A stretch of DNA of 64,000 bases from Halomonas halophila (GTDB taxonomy: Bacteria; Pseudomonadota; Gammaproteobacteria; Pseudomonadales; Halomonadaceae). The notes beneath the pieces are model-generated. The model had not been told where the DNA came from, did no database searches, and saw nothing but the letters and a program-made list of their open reading frames with translations. The stretch is taken from NCBI RefSeq assembly GCF_030406665.1, contig NZ_CP129121.1, positions 1 to 64,000 on the forward strand, given 5' to 3'. The translations under genes and the position numbers were made by a program. Each line of letters opens with the position of its first letter. Within the stretch, counting starts at the first letter, position 1. This document shows positions 7,307 through 16,279 of this stretch, one piece after another.

Positions 7307-9373
7307 TTAGTGCTGGAGCTCAGCGATGTCCGCGACCTCGAGGAACAGCGCCTGGAGGCTGGCCAGCAGGGCCAGGCGGTTGCGCTTCACCGCCTCGTCA
7401 TCGGCCATCACCATGACGTCGTCGAAGAAGCGGTCGACCGGCTCGCGCAGGGTCGCCAGCACGTCCAGGGCATCGCTGTAGCGTGCCTCGGCGAACAGCG
7501 GGGCGACCTTCTGGTGGCAGCCGCTCAGCGCCTCGGCAAGGGCCTTCTCGGTGTCTTCCTGCAGCAGGCCGGCGTCGACCTCGACGGTCACGTCGCCGCC
7601 CTGCTTGGCGAGGATGTTGGAGACCCGCTTGTTGGCGGCGGCCAGGGCCGCGGCTTCCTCGCGGCGGGCGAAGGCGTTCACCGCCTGCAGGCGACGGGCG
7701 AAGTCCAGCGGCTTGGTGACCGGGCGGGTACGCACGGCCAGGTAGACCTCGGCGCCGATGCCTTCGTCCTGTGCCCAGGCGCGGAAGCGGTCGAGCATGT
7801 AGGCCAGCACCTCGTCGACCAGGCCGTCGGCGTAGGGCAGTTCCTGATGCTGGGCGGCGGCCAGCTCGAGCAGCTCGCGCAGGTCCAGATCCAGCTCGCC
7901 CTGGATCAGGATGTTCAGCACGCCGATGGCGGCGCGGCGCAGGGCGAATGGGTCCTTGGTGCCGGTGGGGCGCTGGCCGATGCCGAAGATGCCGGTCAGG
8001 GTGTCGAGGCGGTCGGCCAGGGCCAGGGCCTGGCCGGCGCGGGTCTGCGGAATGGCGTCGCCGGCGAAGCGCGGCAGGTACTGCTCCTCGAGCGCCTGGG
8101 CGACTTCGGCGTCCTCGCCGTCATGGGTGGCGTAGTAGCGGCCCATGATGCCCTGCAGCTCGGGGAACTCCAGCACCATCTCGGTGACCAGGTCGCACTT
8201 GGCCAGCTCGGCGGCGCGGCGAGCCTGGTGCACGTCGCCGTCGATGCGGCCGGCGATGAAGGCGGCCACGGCGGCGTTGCGGTGGGACTTGTCGCCCAGC
8301 GAGCCGAGCTTCTGCTGGAAGACCACGCTGGCGAGGCCCTCGACGCGGGCGGCCAGCGGCTGCTGGCGGTCGGTCTCGTAGAAGAAGGCGGCATCGGCCA
8401 GGCGCGGGTGGATCACCTTCTCGTTGCCGCGGATCACCTGCTCCGGCTCGGCGCTGTCGATGTTGGAGATGGTGATGAAGCCGGGCTTGAGGTTGCCCTC
8501 GGCGTCCAGCAGGTGGAAGTACTTCTGGTTGGCCTTCATGGAGGAGACCAGGCACTCGGCCGGCACCTCGAGGAAGCGTTCGTCGAAGCCGCCGGCCAGG
8601 GCGACCGGCCATTCCACCAGGCCGCTGACCTCGACCAGCAGGTCCTCGTCGATGACCGCCTGGGCCTCCTGTACCTCGGCCTCGGCCAGCACCTGCTCGC
8701 GGATGCGCTCGCGGCGCTTGTCGCGGTCGGCCAGCACCCAGGCCTGCTCCAGCGCCTCGAGGTAGTCGTCGGCGTGGGCCAGCTCGAGCGGCTCGGGGGC
8801 GTGGTAGCGATGGCCGCGGGTGGTGCGGCCGGAGCTCAGGCCGAGGGCGCTGGCCTCGACGACGTCGCTGCCGTAGAGCATCACCAGCCAGTGGGCGGGA
8901 CGGGAGAACTCGATGCGCGAGGCGCCCCAGCGCATGTTTTTCGGCACCGGCAGGCCGGCGATGGCCTTCTCGACGATGGCGGGCAGCAGGGCGGTGGTGG
9001 CCTCGCCCTGCTGCTGCTCGCGGTAGCCGAGCCAGGTGCCCTTGTCGGTTTCGAGGTGGATCAGCTGGTCGACCTCGACACCGCAGGAGCGGGCGAAGCC
9101 CTGGGCGGCCTTGGTCGGCTCGCCGTCCTTGAAGGCGGCGGCCAGCGCGGGACCGCGGCGCTCGACCTCACGGTCCGGCTGCTTGTCGGCAAGCGCCTCG
9201 ACGCGCACGGCCAGGCGGCGCGGGGAGCCGTAGGCGGTCACCTCGCCGTGGGCGATATCGGCGTCGGCCAGCCCGCGGGACACGCCCTCGGCCAGGGCAT
9301 CGGAGAGTTTGTCGATCGCGCCCGGCGGCAGTTCCTCGACGCCCAGTTCGACCAGAAAGCTATCGGCTGCCAT
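7307..9373 (-). CDS. glyS: glycyl-tRNA synthetase beta subunit
   Basis: The tRNA-recognition subunit of the bacterial alpha2beta2 glycyl-tRNA synthetase. The start at 9373 (MAADSFLVELGVEELPPGAI) gives 688 residues, typical for GlyS. Visible landmarks include SPRRLAVRVEAL, RWGASRIEFSRPAHWLV, an HD-like domain HPRLADAAFFYE and a C-terminal DALRP/anticodon-binding tail. The glyQ TGA is separated from this ATG by one base, so the two subunits are very likely translationally coupled. A strong terminator follows the stop. Confidence 0.97.
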   Translation of the reverse strand: MAADSFLVELGVEELPPGAIDKLSDALAEGVSRGLADADIAHGEVTAYGSPRRLAVRVEALADKQPDREVERRGPALAAAFKDGEPTKAAQGFARSCGVEVDQLIHLETDKGTWLGYREQQQGEATTALLPAIVEKAIAGLPVPKNMRWGASRIEFSRPAHWLVMLYGSDVVEASALGLSSGRTTRGHRYHAPEPLELAHADDYLEALEQAWVLADRDKRRERIREQVLAEAEVQEAQAVIDEDLLVEVSGLVEWPVALAGGFDERFLEVPAECLVSSMKANQKYFHLLDAEGNLKPGFITISNIDSAEPEQVIRGNEKVIHPRLADAAFFYETDRQQPLAARVEGLASVVFQQKLGSLGDKSHRNAAVAAFIAGRIDGDVHQARRAAELAKCDLVTEMVLEFPELQGIMGRYYATHDGEDAEVAQALEEQYLPRFAGDAIPQTRAGQALALADRLDTLTGIFGIGQRPTGTKDPFALRRAAIGVLNILIQGELDLDLRELLELAAAQHQELPYADGLVDEVLAYMLDRFRAWAQDEGIGAEVYLAVRTRPVTKPLDFARRLQAVNAFARREEAAALAAANKRVSNILAKQGGDVTVEVDAGLLQEDTEKALAEALSGCHQKVAPLFAEARYSDALDVLATLREPVDRFFDDVMVMADDEAVKRNRLALLASLQALFLEVADIAELQH

Positions 9374-9374
9374 C

Positions 9375-10319
<945 letters not shown>

Positions 10320-10340
10320 TGCGGAAGCACCGTTGGCCAT

Positions 10341-10674
10341 GAATTCACGAGCGGTCAAGTATACAATCACGGGCAGATCGGTTATAGGCGCAGCCCGGAA
10401 TACCTGGGTTACAGGGCTGCGGGAAATCGCGAGGGGCGCCGGGGACAGCTCGCAGAGGAGGTCCTACGCCAGGGGTGAGGAGGATTCCTCCGAACGGGCT
10501 GGCCATGGATGGCCAGCACCGGCCCTGCAAGTGGCGCAGGATGCAAGAACGCCGCAGGGCGTCGGTAGCGCCCAGGGAAGGGGTCACAGCACCTCCTCGG
10601 AGAGCTGTCGCCGGATCAGCCCCGTTCGGAGGCACCCGGCTTGCCCGCTAGTGCCCGCATAGAGAGGAATCCCC
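10341..10674. other. divergent glyQ/hldD intergenic region with repeat copy 1
   Basis: This region separates the divergent glyQ and hldD. It holds a perfect 8-base inverted repeat, CGCAGCCC at 10389-10396 with GGGCTGCG at 10414-10421. A copy of the modular dispersed repeat follows at 10456-10592 (separate entry). The frames across it duplicate a frame at 46.6 kb because the DNA is repeated, so I do not call them genes. Confidence 0.7.
10456..10592 (+). repeat. modular dispersed repeat, family A, copy 1 (long form)
   Basis: The unit has three parts. First is a stretch containing GAGGA..TCCTCCGAACGGGC. Second is the partly palindromic box GGCCATGGATGGCC at 10501-10514. After about 50 bases comes a second box, GTAGCGCCCAGGGAAGGGG at 10565-10583. 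A near-identical long copy lies inverted at 46533-46662. Copies at 17451 and 39572 have the two boxes joined directly without the middle segment. Confidence 0.85.
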
Positions 10675-11631
10675 ATGATCGTAGTGACAGGCGGAGCCGG
10701 CTTCATCGGCTCGAATCTGGTCAAGGCACTCAACGAGCGCGGCCGCAACGACGTGCTGGTGGTCGACGACCTGAGCGACGGCACCAAGTTCGTCAATCTG
10801 GCCGACTGCACCCTCGGCGACTACCTGGACAAGGACGACTTCCTGGCCCGGGTGAAGGCCGCCCTCAACGGCGAGGCCTCGCACCTGCCGCCCATCGAGG
10901 CGATCTTCCACGAGGGCGCCTGCTCCGACACCACGGAGTGGGATGGCCGCTTCATGCTCGAGAACAACTTCGAGTATTCCAAGGAGCTGCTGCACTTCTG
11001 CCAGCTCAAGGGCATTCCCTTCATCTACGCCTCCTCCGCGGCTACCTACGGCGGCAGCGAGGTGTTCCGCGAGGAGCCCGAGCACGAGAAGCCGCTCAAC
11101 GTCTACGGCTACTCCAAGCTGCTGTTCGACCAGTACGTGCGCGCCCGCCACGACGAATTCGAGAGCCAGGTGGTCGGCTTCCGCTACTTCAACGTCTACG
11201 GCCCCCGCGAGCAGCACAAGGGCAAGATGGCCAGCGTCGCCTACCACCACCACACCCAGATCAGCGGCGGCCAGGACCTCAAGCTGTTCGGCGCCTGGGA
11301 CGGCTACGAGGCCGGCATGCAGAGCCGCGACTTCATCTACGTCGGCGACGTGGTCGACGTGAACCTGTGGTTCCTCGACCATCCCGAGGCCTCCGGCATC
11401 TTCAACCTCGGTACCGGCCGTGCCGAGCCGTTCAAGGCGATCGGCGAGGCGGTGGTCGACTACTACGGCAAGGGCAAGATCGAGTACATCGACTTCCCCG
11501 ACGAGCTCAAGGGCCGCTACCAGAGCTACACCCGGGCCGACATCGCGCGGCTGCGCGAGGCCGGCTACGACCGCGAGTTCCATACCGTCGCCGAAGGCGT
11601 GAAGGCCTATCTGGAGTGGCTGAATGCCTGA
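10675..11631 (+). CDS. hldD: ADP-L-glycero-D-manno-heptose 6-epimerase
   Basis: A short-chain dehydrogenase/reductase that makes the final ADP-heptose donor for LPS core. The 318-residue protein opens with the NAD(P) motif VVTGGAGFIGSNLVKAL. It has the heptose-epimerase hallmarks FHEGACSDTTEWDG and ASSAATYGG and the YxxxK pair in YGYSKLLFDQYV. Clear purine-rich Shine-Dalgarno sequence (AGAGAGGAA) precedes the ATG. The last 8 bases overlap waaF, making an hldD-waaF operon. Confidence 0.97.
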   Translation: MIVVTGGAGFIGSNLVKALNERGRNDVLVVDDLSDGTKFVNLADCTLGDYLDKDDFLARVKAALNGEASHLPPIEAIFHEGACSDTTEWDGRFMLENNFEYSKELLHFCQLKGIPFIYASSAATYGGSEVFREEPEHEKPLNVYGYSKLLFDQYVRARHDEFESQVVGFRYFNVYGPREQHKGKMASVAYHHHTQISGGQDLKLFGAWDGYEAGMQSRDFIYVGDVVDVNLWFLDHPEASGIFNLGTGRAEPFKAIGEAVVDYYGKGKIEYIDFPDELKGRYQSYTRADIARLREAGYDREFHTVAEGVKAYLEWLNA

Positions 11632-12637
11632 CCCGGGCGAGCGCATCCTGGTCGTCGGCCCGTCCTGGGTCGGCGACATGGTCATGGCCCAGAGCCTGTT
11701 CAAGACGCTCAAGGAACGCGACCCGGCGGCGACCATCGGCGTGGTGGCGCCGGCCTGGTCGCGGCCTATCCTCGAGCGGATGGAAGAGGTCGACGAGGTG
11801 GCCGCGCTGGAAGTCGGCCACGGCGAGTTCGGCTGGGCCGCGCGGCGCAGGCTGGCGGCCTCGCTGCGCGGGCGCTTCGACCGCGCCATCGTGCTGCCGC
11901 GCTCCTGGAAGTCGGCGCTGGTGCCCTTCCTGGCGCGCATCCCGCGGCGCGTCGGCTTCCACGGCGAGCAGCGCTACGGGCTGCTCAACGAGCGTCGCCG
12001 CCTCGACAAGGCCGTGCTCGACCAGACCGTGAAGCGCTTCGTGTCGCTGGGGCTGCCGGCCGGCGAGGCGGCACAGGGCGACTTCCCGGTCCCGCGCCCG
12101 GCGCTGCAGCGTGACGATGCCAATCTGGCATCGCTGCACGCCTCGCTCGGTATCGGGAGCCGCCCGGCCATCGCCATGATGCCCGGTGCCGAGTACGGCC
12201 CCGCCAAGCAGTGGCCGCTCGAGTACTTCCGCCGCCTGGCCGAGGCGCTGATCGCCGAGGGCTTCGAGGTGCGGGTGATGGGCGGCCCCAAGGACGAACC
12301 CGCCGGCGAGACCATCGCCGGCGGGCTCGAGCATGCGCATAACCTGTGCGGCAAGACGCGGCTGGCCGACGCGGTGGACCTGCTCGCCGACTGCCGCCAG
12401 GCGGTGACCAACGACTCGGGGCTGATGCACGTGGCCGCCGCCGCGGGCACCCGCATCCAGGCGATCTACGGCTCCTCGTCGCCGGCCTATACGCCGCCGC
12501 TCACCGGCGACGCCGAGATTCACTACCTGGCGCTGGACTGCTCGCCCTGCTTCGAGCGCACCTGCCCGCTGGGTCACACCAACTGCCTCAAGCAGCAGCC
12601 GCCGGAGAGGGTCCTGTCGGCCATCCTGGCCGGCTAG
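11624..12637 (+). CDS. waaF: ADP-heptose:LPS heptosyltransferase II
   Basis: A GT9 glycosyltransferase that adds the second heptose to the LPS inner core at the cytoplasmic membrane face. The 337 residues fit WaaF. Landmarks are ILVVGPSWVGDMVMAQSL at the start, LPRSWKSALVPFLA, MMPGAEYGPAKQWP and the donor-site TNDSGLMHVAAAAGTRIQAIYGSS. It overlaps hldD by 8 bases. The stop is immediately followed by a MITE-like repeat. Confidence 0.93.
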   Translation: MPDPGERILVVGPSWVGDMVMAQSLFKTLKERDPAATIGVVAPAWSRPILERMEEVDEVAALEVGHGEFGWAARRRLAASLRGRFDRAIVLPRSWKSALVPFLARIPRRVGFHGEQRYGLLNERRRLDKAVLDQTVKRFVSLGLPAGEAAQGDFPVPRPALQRDDANLASLHASLGIGSRPAIAMMPGAEYGPAKQWPLEYFRRLAEALIAEGFEVRVMGGPKDEPAGETIAGGLEHAHNLCGKTRLADAVDLLADCRQAVTNDSGLMHVAAAAGTRIQAIYGSSSPAYTPPLTGDAEIHYLALDCSPCFERTCPLGHTNCLKQQPPERVLSAILAG

Positions 12638-12775
12638 GCAATGCTGAAAAGTGTCTGCGCTCGGCTATACGGCGTTAAAACTCAACTCAAAGTCCTCATT
12701 TACAGCTCGTAAACTCCGGCTTTTCGTTGATTTTTGCCTTGTCTAACCTTCGCTCGCCGACTTTTCAGGCAATGC
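12637..12775 (+). repeat. MITE-like palindromic repeat, family B, copy A
   Basis: An AT-richer element of about 139 bases, with GGCAATGC at both ends (12637-12644 and 12768-12775). Just inside these are inverted TGAAAAGT and ACTTTTCA. The interior forms a long imperfect hairpin: the GGCGTTAAAA..CTCATTTAC arm roughly complements GTAAACTCC..TTTTTGCC. A second copy in the same orientation lies at 62322-62457. The right end overlaps the opgB-like gene and supplies its last codons and its TAG stop. Confidence 0.85.
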
Positions 12776-14425
12776 CCGCGGCTCTTCGCCGGAATGTTCC
12801 GCCCGGACCGACGCCGGCTCCGGGCGGGGCAGGTCGAGCCCCTCCCACAGCCGGCGCTGCAGGGCGGTCTCTTCCTTGAGCCGGGCATTGATCGCCTCCA
12901 GCCCGTGGCGCTCGACCAGCGTCGGTTCCCGCGACAGCAGCGAGACGCCGAGCCCCGCGCGGTGGTGCGCGATGCGAAAGCCCATGGCCTCCAGCACGGT
13001 GGGCAGCACGTCGAGCGTCGACCCCTCGCGGTCGAGACGGCGCGGAATCAGGTCGTTGTGCAGCAGCATCAAGGTATTGGCGCGGGGGCCGGCGATCAGT
13101 TGCTCCCAGGCCGAGACGCGCATGGTCAGGTGATCGCTGGCGAGCACCACCAGGGTGTTGGCCAGCAGCCCCTCGGCCTCCAGCCGTTCCACCAGCCGCT
13201 TGGCCAGCCAGGCCGAGCATTCCACCGCATAGAGGATGTCCTCGCCGTCGTGATCGCCCTGGCGCGCCTCGCAGGCCCGGGCCGGGTAGCCGGCGGGCGG
13301 ATGGGTGCCGAGGCTGAGCGCGATCACGCCCCAGGGGCCGCCCTCCGCCTCGCGGCGGCGGATCTCCTCCCGGGTGAAGGCATAGAGGCTGTCGTCGTAC
13401 AGCCCCCAGCTGTTGAGATAGTCGGGGTCCTCGAGCCGTGGGGCCAGGGTCTCGCGGCCGCGCACCCGCGTGACGCCGTGGCCGGTATAGAAACGGCCCT
13501 TGCCGGCGAAGCGGGTGCTGGCGCCGCCGAGATAGCTCAGGGCATAGCCCTGGGCCGACAGCAGGTCGCCCAGGCAGTCGACGCCCGGCACGACCCGGTC
13601 CAGGGGCTCGAACTGGCTGTCATGCAGCAGTCCCGCCGGCATCAGCGGCGTGCCGCACTGGCTGGCGATCATCCCGGCCATGGTCCAGCCGGTGTTGTCG
13701 AGCTGACGGATTCCCTCGAAGACCACGCCGCGTCGGCCCAGCTCGGCGAGTGGCCCGTAGGCGTCGCCGAAGCGTTCGCGGTCGGCATAGGTGCGTTCCA
13801 GGCTCTCCAGGTAGAGCACCAGCAGGTTGGGCGGATCGGCCGGCGCCGCCTGGATCACCGGCGGCACGTAGCGGCGATCGAGCCAGGCGCCGTCCTCGGT
13901 GACGAAGGCCATGCCGCGCTGGCCGAGCCCCAGCAGCATCGGATTGCCGAGCAGCAGTACCGCGGCCAGCAGGCGTTCATGGCGAGCCCAGCGGCCGTCG
14001 CGCCGCACCAGCCAGGTGAAGGCGGCCAGTACTGCCAGCATGGCGAGGGTATAGAGCACGGCGGCGACCAGCCGCTCGCCGCCGCCGTGATCGCTGATGC
14101 CGGCCTGCAGGTGGAAGAACACCGCCCCCAGGTCGACCTCGCCGAAGCTGTCGGCCAGATAGACGTAGATGCCCCACAGGCTCAGTGGCAGCAGCGACCA
14201 GGGCCAGCGGCGCCGCGGCATTGGTGCGGCCGCGTCCTCGCCCCAGCGCAGGCGATGGGCCAGCCACAGCCAGCCGGCGGCGATCGGCCACAGCGCCAGG
14301 GTCGGCAGCCGGGTCACGGTGACGGCGGCAAAGCCCAGGGCCACGCCGAGGGTCAGCAGTGCCCATCCGCGCGGCCGCTTCAGGCGGGCGGGGATGGCAT
14401 CTTCAGCGTTCGTTCTGTTCCGCAC
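12743..14425 (-). CDS. OpgB-like phosphoglycerol transferase (sulfatase-fold membrane enzyme)
   Basis: The catalytic region closely resembles phosphoglycerol transferase I (OpgB/MdoB), which decorates periplasmic glucans with phosphoglycerol from phosphatidylglycerol. Matching blocks are NLLVLYLESLERTY, NTGWTMAGMIASQCG (the Thr is the expected nucleophile), SWGLYDDSLYAFT and VVLASDHLTM. About four hydrophobic segments fill the first 170 residues, so the catalytic domain should be periplasmic. At 560 residues it lacks the long C-terminal part of E. coli OpgB. The final residues ALPEKSASEG and the stop come from dispersed repeat family B. Placement in the LPS block also allows LPS core as the acceptor. 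The start overlaps the upstream glycosyltransferase by 23 bases. Confidence 0.78.
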   Translation of the reverse strand: MRNRTNAEDAIPARLKRPRGWALLTLGVALGFAAVTVTRLPTLALWPIAAGWLWLAHRLRWGEDAAAPMPRRRWPWSLLPLSLWGIYVYLADSFGEVDLGAVFFHLQAGISDHGGGERLVAAVLYTLAMLAVLAAFTWLVRRDGRWARHERLLAAVLLLGNPMLLGLGQRGMAFVTEDGAWLDRRYVPPVIQAAPADPPNLLVLYLESLERTYADRERFGDAYGPLAELGRRGVVFEGIRQLDNTGWTMAGMIASQCGTPLMPAGLLHDSQFEPLDRVVPGVDCLGDLLSAQGYALSYLGGASTRFAGKGRFYTGHGVTRVRGRETLAPRLEDPDYLNSWGLYDDSLYAFTREEIRRREAEGGPWGVIALSLGTHPPAGYPARACEARQGDHDGEDILYAVECSAWLAKRLVERLEAEGLLANTLVVLASDHLTMRVSAWEQLIAGPRANTLMLLHNDLIPRRLDREGSTLDVLPTVLEAMGFRIAHHRAGLGVSLLSREPTLVERHGLEAINARLKEETALQRRLWEGLDLPRPEPASVRAEHSGEEPRALPEKSASEG

Positions 14426-15170
14426 GCTCGTTCTCGTAGAGCTCGTTGAGTTTGGCGTACTTCATGTAGGCGTGGAACGCCGTGGTCATGGCCACGGTGA
14501 AGCCGTCCGCGCCCTGGAAGAGGCCGCCCTTGAGGATCAGCTTGCGAAAGGTGGCGGTGGCCGCATGCAGTGCCGGCCGCACGGCCGAGGGCCGTTTGCC
14601 ACGCTCCTTCATTGCCCAGGCATCGCGGCTGGAGAGCGCGTCGATGCGGCTGATCCAGTGTGACAGGTCACGATAGGTGAAGTGGCGAAGATGGGCGTCC
14701 AGATCCGTCACCGAAGGGGCCTGCACCGAGGAGTGCGCCTTCTTGGGCAGGTAGCCCGAGGTGGTGCGGTTGTAGAGCCGGGTGACCGGGTCGGGGTAGA
14801 AGCCCGCGGCGCGGATCCAGTGGCGGCCGGCAAAGTTGCGGCGCCTGAAGCGAAAGGCCTGCTGCGGATCGTCCAGCGCCAGGCCCTGGATCGCCGCGAC
14901 GGCGTCGTCGTCGAGGCGCTCGTCGGCGTCCAGCGCCAGGATCCAGTCATGGGCGGCCTGGGGCACCGCGAAGGCCTTCTGCGGGCCGTCGCCGAGATAG
15001 GGCTGATGAATCACCCGGGCGCCGGCGGCCTCGGCGAGCGCCACGGTGTCGTCCTGGCTGCCGGAGTCGACGACGATCACCTCGTCGCAGACCCGTTGCA
15101 GGGAGGCGATGCAGTCGGTGACGTTGTCGGCCTCGTTGAGCGTGATGATGATGCCGGAGATGGGCGTCAT
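14403..15170 (-). CDS. family 2 glycosyltransferase, WaaE/KdtX-like LPS core enzyme
   Basis: A 255-residue GT-A fold enzyme. It opens with SGIIITLNEADNVTDCIASL, then VDSGSQDDT, the metal-binding DADE in ILALDADERL, and the QAFRFRRRNFAGRHWI block typical of LPS core beta-glucosyltransferases of the WaaE/KdtX/LgtF group. The C-terminus has a hydrophobic GGLFQGADGFTVAMTTAFHAYMKYAKL segment that may be membrane-associated. The ATG at 15170 overlaps the upstream GT9 stop by 4 bases (ATGA), so this gene is part of GT9-GT2-opgB-like, all on the minus strand. The sugar transferred cannot be read from sequence. Confidence 0.87.
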   Translation of the reverse strand: MTPISGIIITLNEADNVTDCIASLQRVCDEVIVVDSGSQDDTVALAEAAGARVIHQPYLGDGPQKAFAVPQAAHDWILALDADERLDDDAVAAIQGLALDDPQQAFRFRRRNFAGRHWIRAAGFYPDPVTRLYNRTTSGYLPKKAHSSVQAPSVTDLDAHLRHFTYRDLSHWISRIDALSSRDAWAMKERGKRPSAVRPALHAATATFRKLILKGGLFQGADGFTVAMTTAFHAYMKYAKLNELYENERAEQNER

Positions 15171-16255
15171 GGGCGGGTCTCGCTGATCGAAGGAGAGGTC
15201 AGGTGCGCGGCGATGGACTCGGCGGCGGCGGCCAGGTCGATGGCCGCCATGTCCGCCTCGTGGGCGTCCTCGGGCGGGCAGAAGGCCAGGCGCCGGGCCT
15301 CGGCGTTGCAGGTCTGCCAGCGTAGCGGCGTGGCCGAACGCCGCGCAGGATAGAAGCCGGCGGTGGGGCGGTCCAGGCAGGCGGCGACGTGCAGCGGTCC
15401 GGTGGAGCCGGCGATGAACAGGTCGGCGGCCACGAGGCTCCTGGCGAAGGCCTCGAGCCCCGGGCTCGGCGGCAGGCGCCGGGCCTCGAGTCCGGCCTCG
15501 CGCAGCGTCTCGCACAGGGCATCGGCGTTGTCGGTCTCCCCGGGGCCGGCGGTGATCACCCAGGCCGGCTTCTTGCCCGCCTCGTGCAGCCGGGCATCGA
15601 CGTCGCGGGCCAGCCGCGCGTAGGCCTCGGGCGTGAGGTTGACCGCCGAGCCGCCGCTGCCGGGGTGAAGGAACAGCCACGGGCGGTCATCACCGAGCCC
15701 GGTAGCCTCGGCCACGAGTGCCCGCTGGCGGGCGTGCTCGCCATCATCCAGCGGCCAGCAGGGCGGCGCCGGCCGCGTCGGCACCGCGATGCCCAGCGCC
15801 TCGAGCAGCGCCTCGGCGAGCTCCAGGTTGTAGACGTACTCGGGTTTCTCCGAGCGCGACCTGCGCTGGGTGACGCGGCGGTTGTAGAATAGCTGGGCCC
15901 ACTTGGTGGCCGGCGCCAGGCGCAGCGGAATGCCGGCGCGCCAGCCCAGCCAGCCGACGCGCGGCGTGGAGTAAAGCGTCAGCAGCGCATCGAAGCGCCC
16001 GGCCTTCAGCTCGGCCAGCAGTTCGCGTCGGCCCTCGCGGCCGGCGTTGTCGCCCGGGTCGAGGATCACCTCGTCGATCCACGGGCAGGCGCGGGCCAGC
16101 GGGGCGGTATAGCTCGGCACCAGCACGCTGACGTGGGGGCGCGGCGAGGCGGCCTTGAGGGCCGCCAGGGCCGGCCAGGCCAGCATGAAGTCGCCGAGCT
16201 TGTCGTTGCGAACCACCAGCAGGCGCGGCGGCCGTTGATCGGAGAAACTCGTCAT
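15167..16255 (-). CDS. family 9 glycosyltransferase (heptosyltransferase family)
   Basis: A 362-residue GT9 protein. It begins MTSFSDQRPPRLLVVRNDKLGDFMLAWPAL, the family's N-terminal signature, and has WLFLHPGSGGSAVNLTPE and the donor-site block FIAGSTGPLHVAACLDRPTAGFYP. It is neither the waaF nor the waaC-like member of this locus, so it may add a third heptose or another core sugar. The start at 16255 lies only 24 bases from the divergent GT4 start, leaving no room for a conventional promoter outside coding sequence. It is coupled to the GT2 gene through an ATGA overlap. Confidence 0.88.
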   Translation of the reverse strand: MTSFSDQRPPRLLVVRNDKLGDFMLAWPALAALKAASPRPHVSVLVPSYTAPLARACPWIDEVILDPGDNAGREGRRELLAELKAGRFDALLTLYSTPRVGWLGWRAGIPLRLAPATKWAQLFYNRRVTQRRSRSEKPEYVYNLELAEALLEALGIAVPTRPAPPCWPLDDGEHARQRALVAEATGLGDDRPWLFLHPGSGGSAVNLTPEAYARLARDVDARLHEAGKKPAWVITAGPGETDNADALCETLREAGLEARRLPPSPGLEAFARSLVAADLFIAGSTGPLHVAACLDRPTAGFYPARRSATPLRWQTCNAEARRLAFCPPEDAHEADMAAIDLAAAAESIAAHLTSPSISETRP

Positions 16256-16279
16256 GGGGCTCCCGAGCCCCGACACCGA

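Noticed and set aside
10333..10662. 109-residue frame similar to one at 46.6 kb
   Set aside because: The similarity is real but due to dispersed repeat family A; neither frame has coding signals.
12734..14449. 571-codon plus-strand frame opposite the opgB-like gene
   Set aside because: It begins in the MITE-like repeat and has shadow-like Gln/His/Ala-rich composition.
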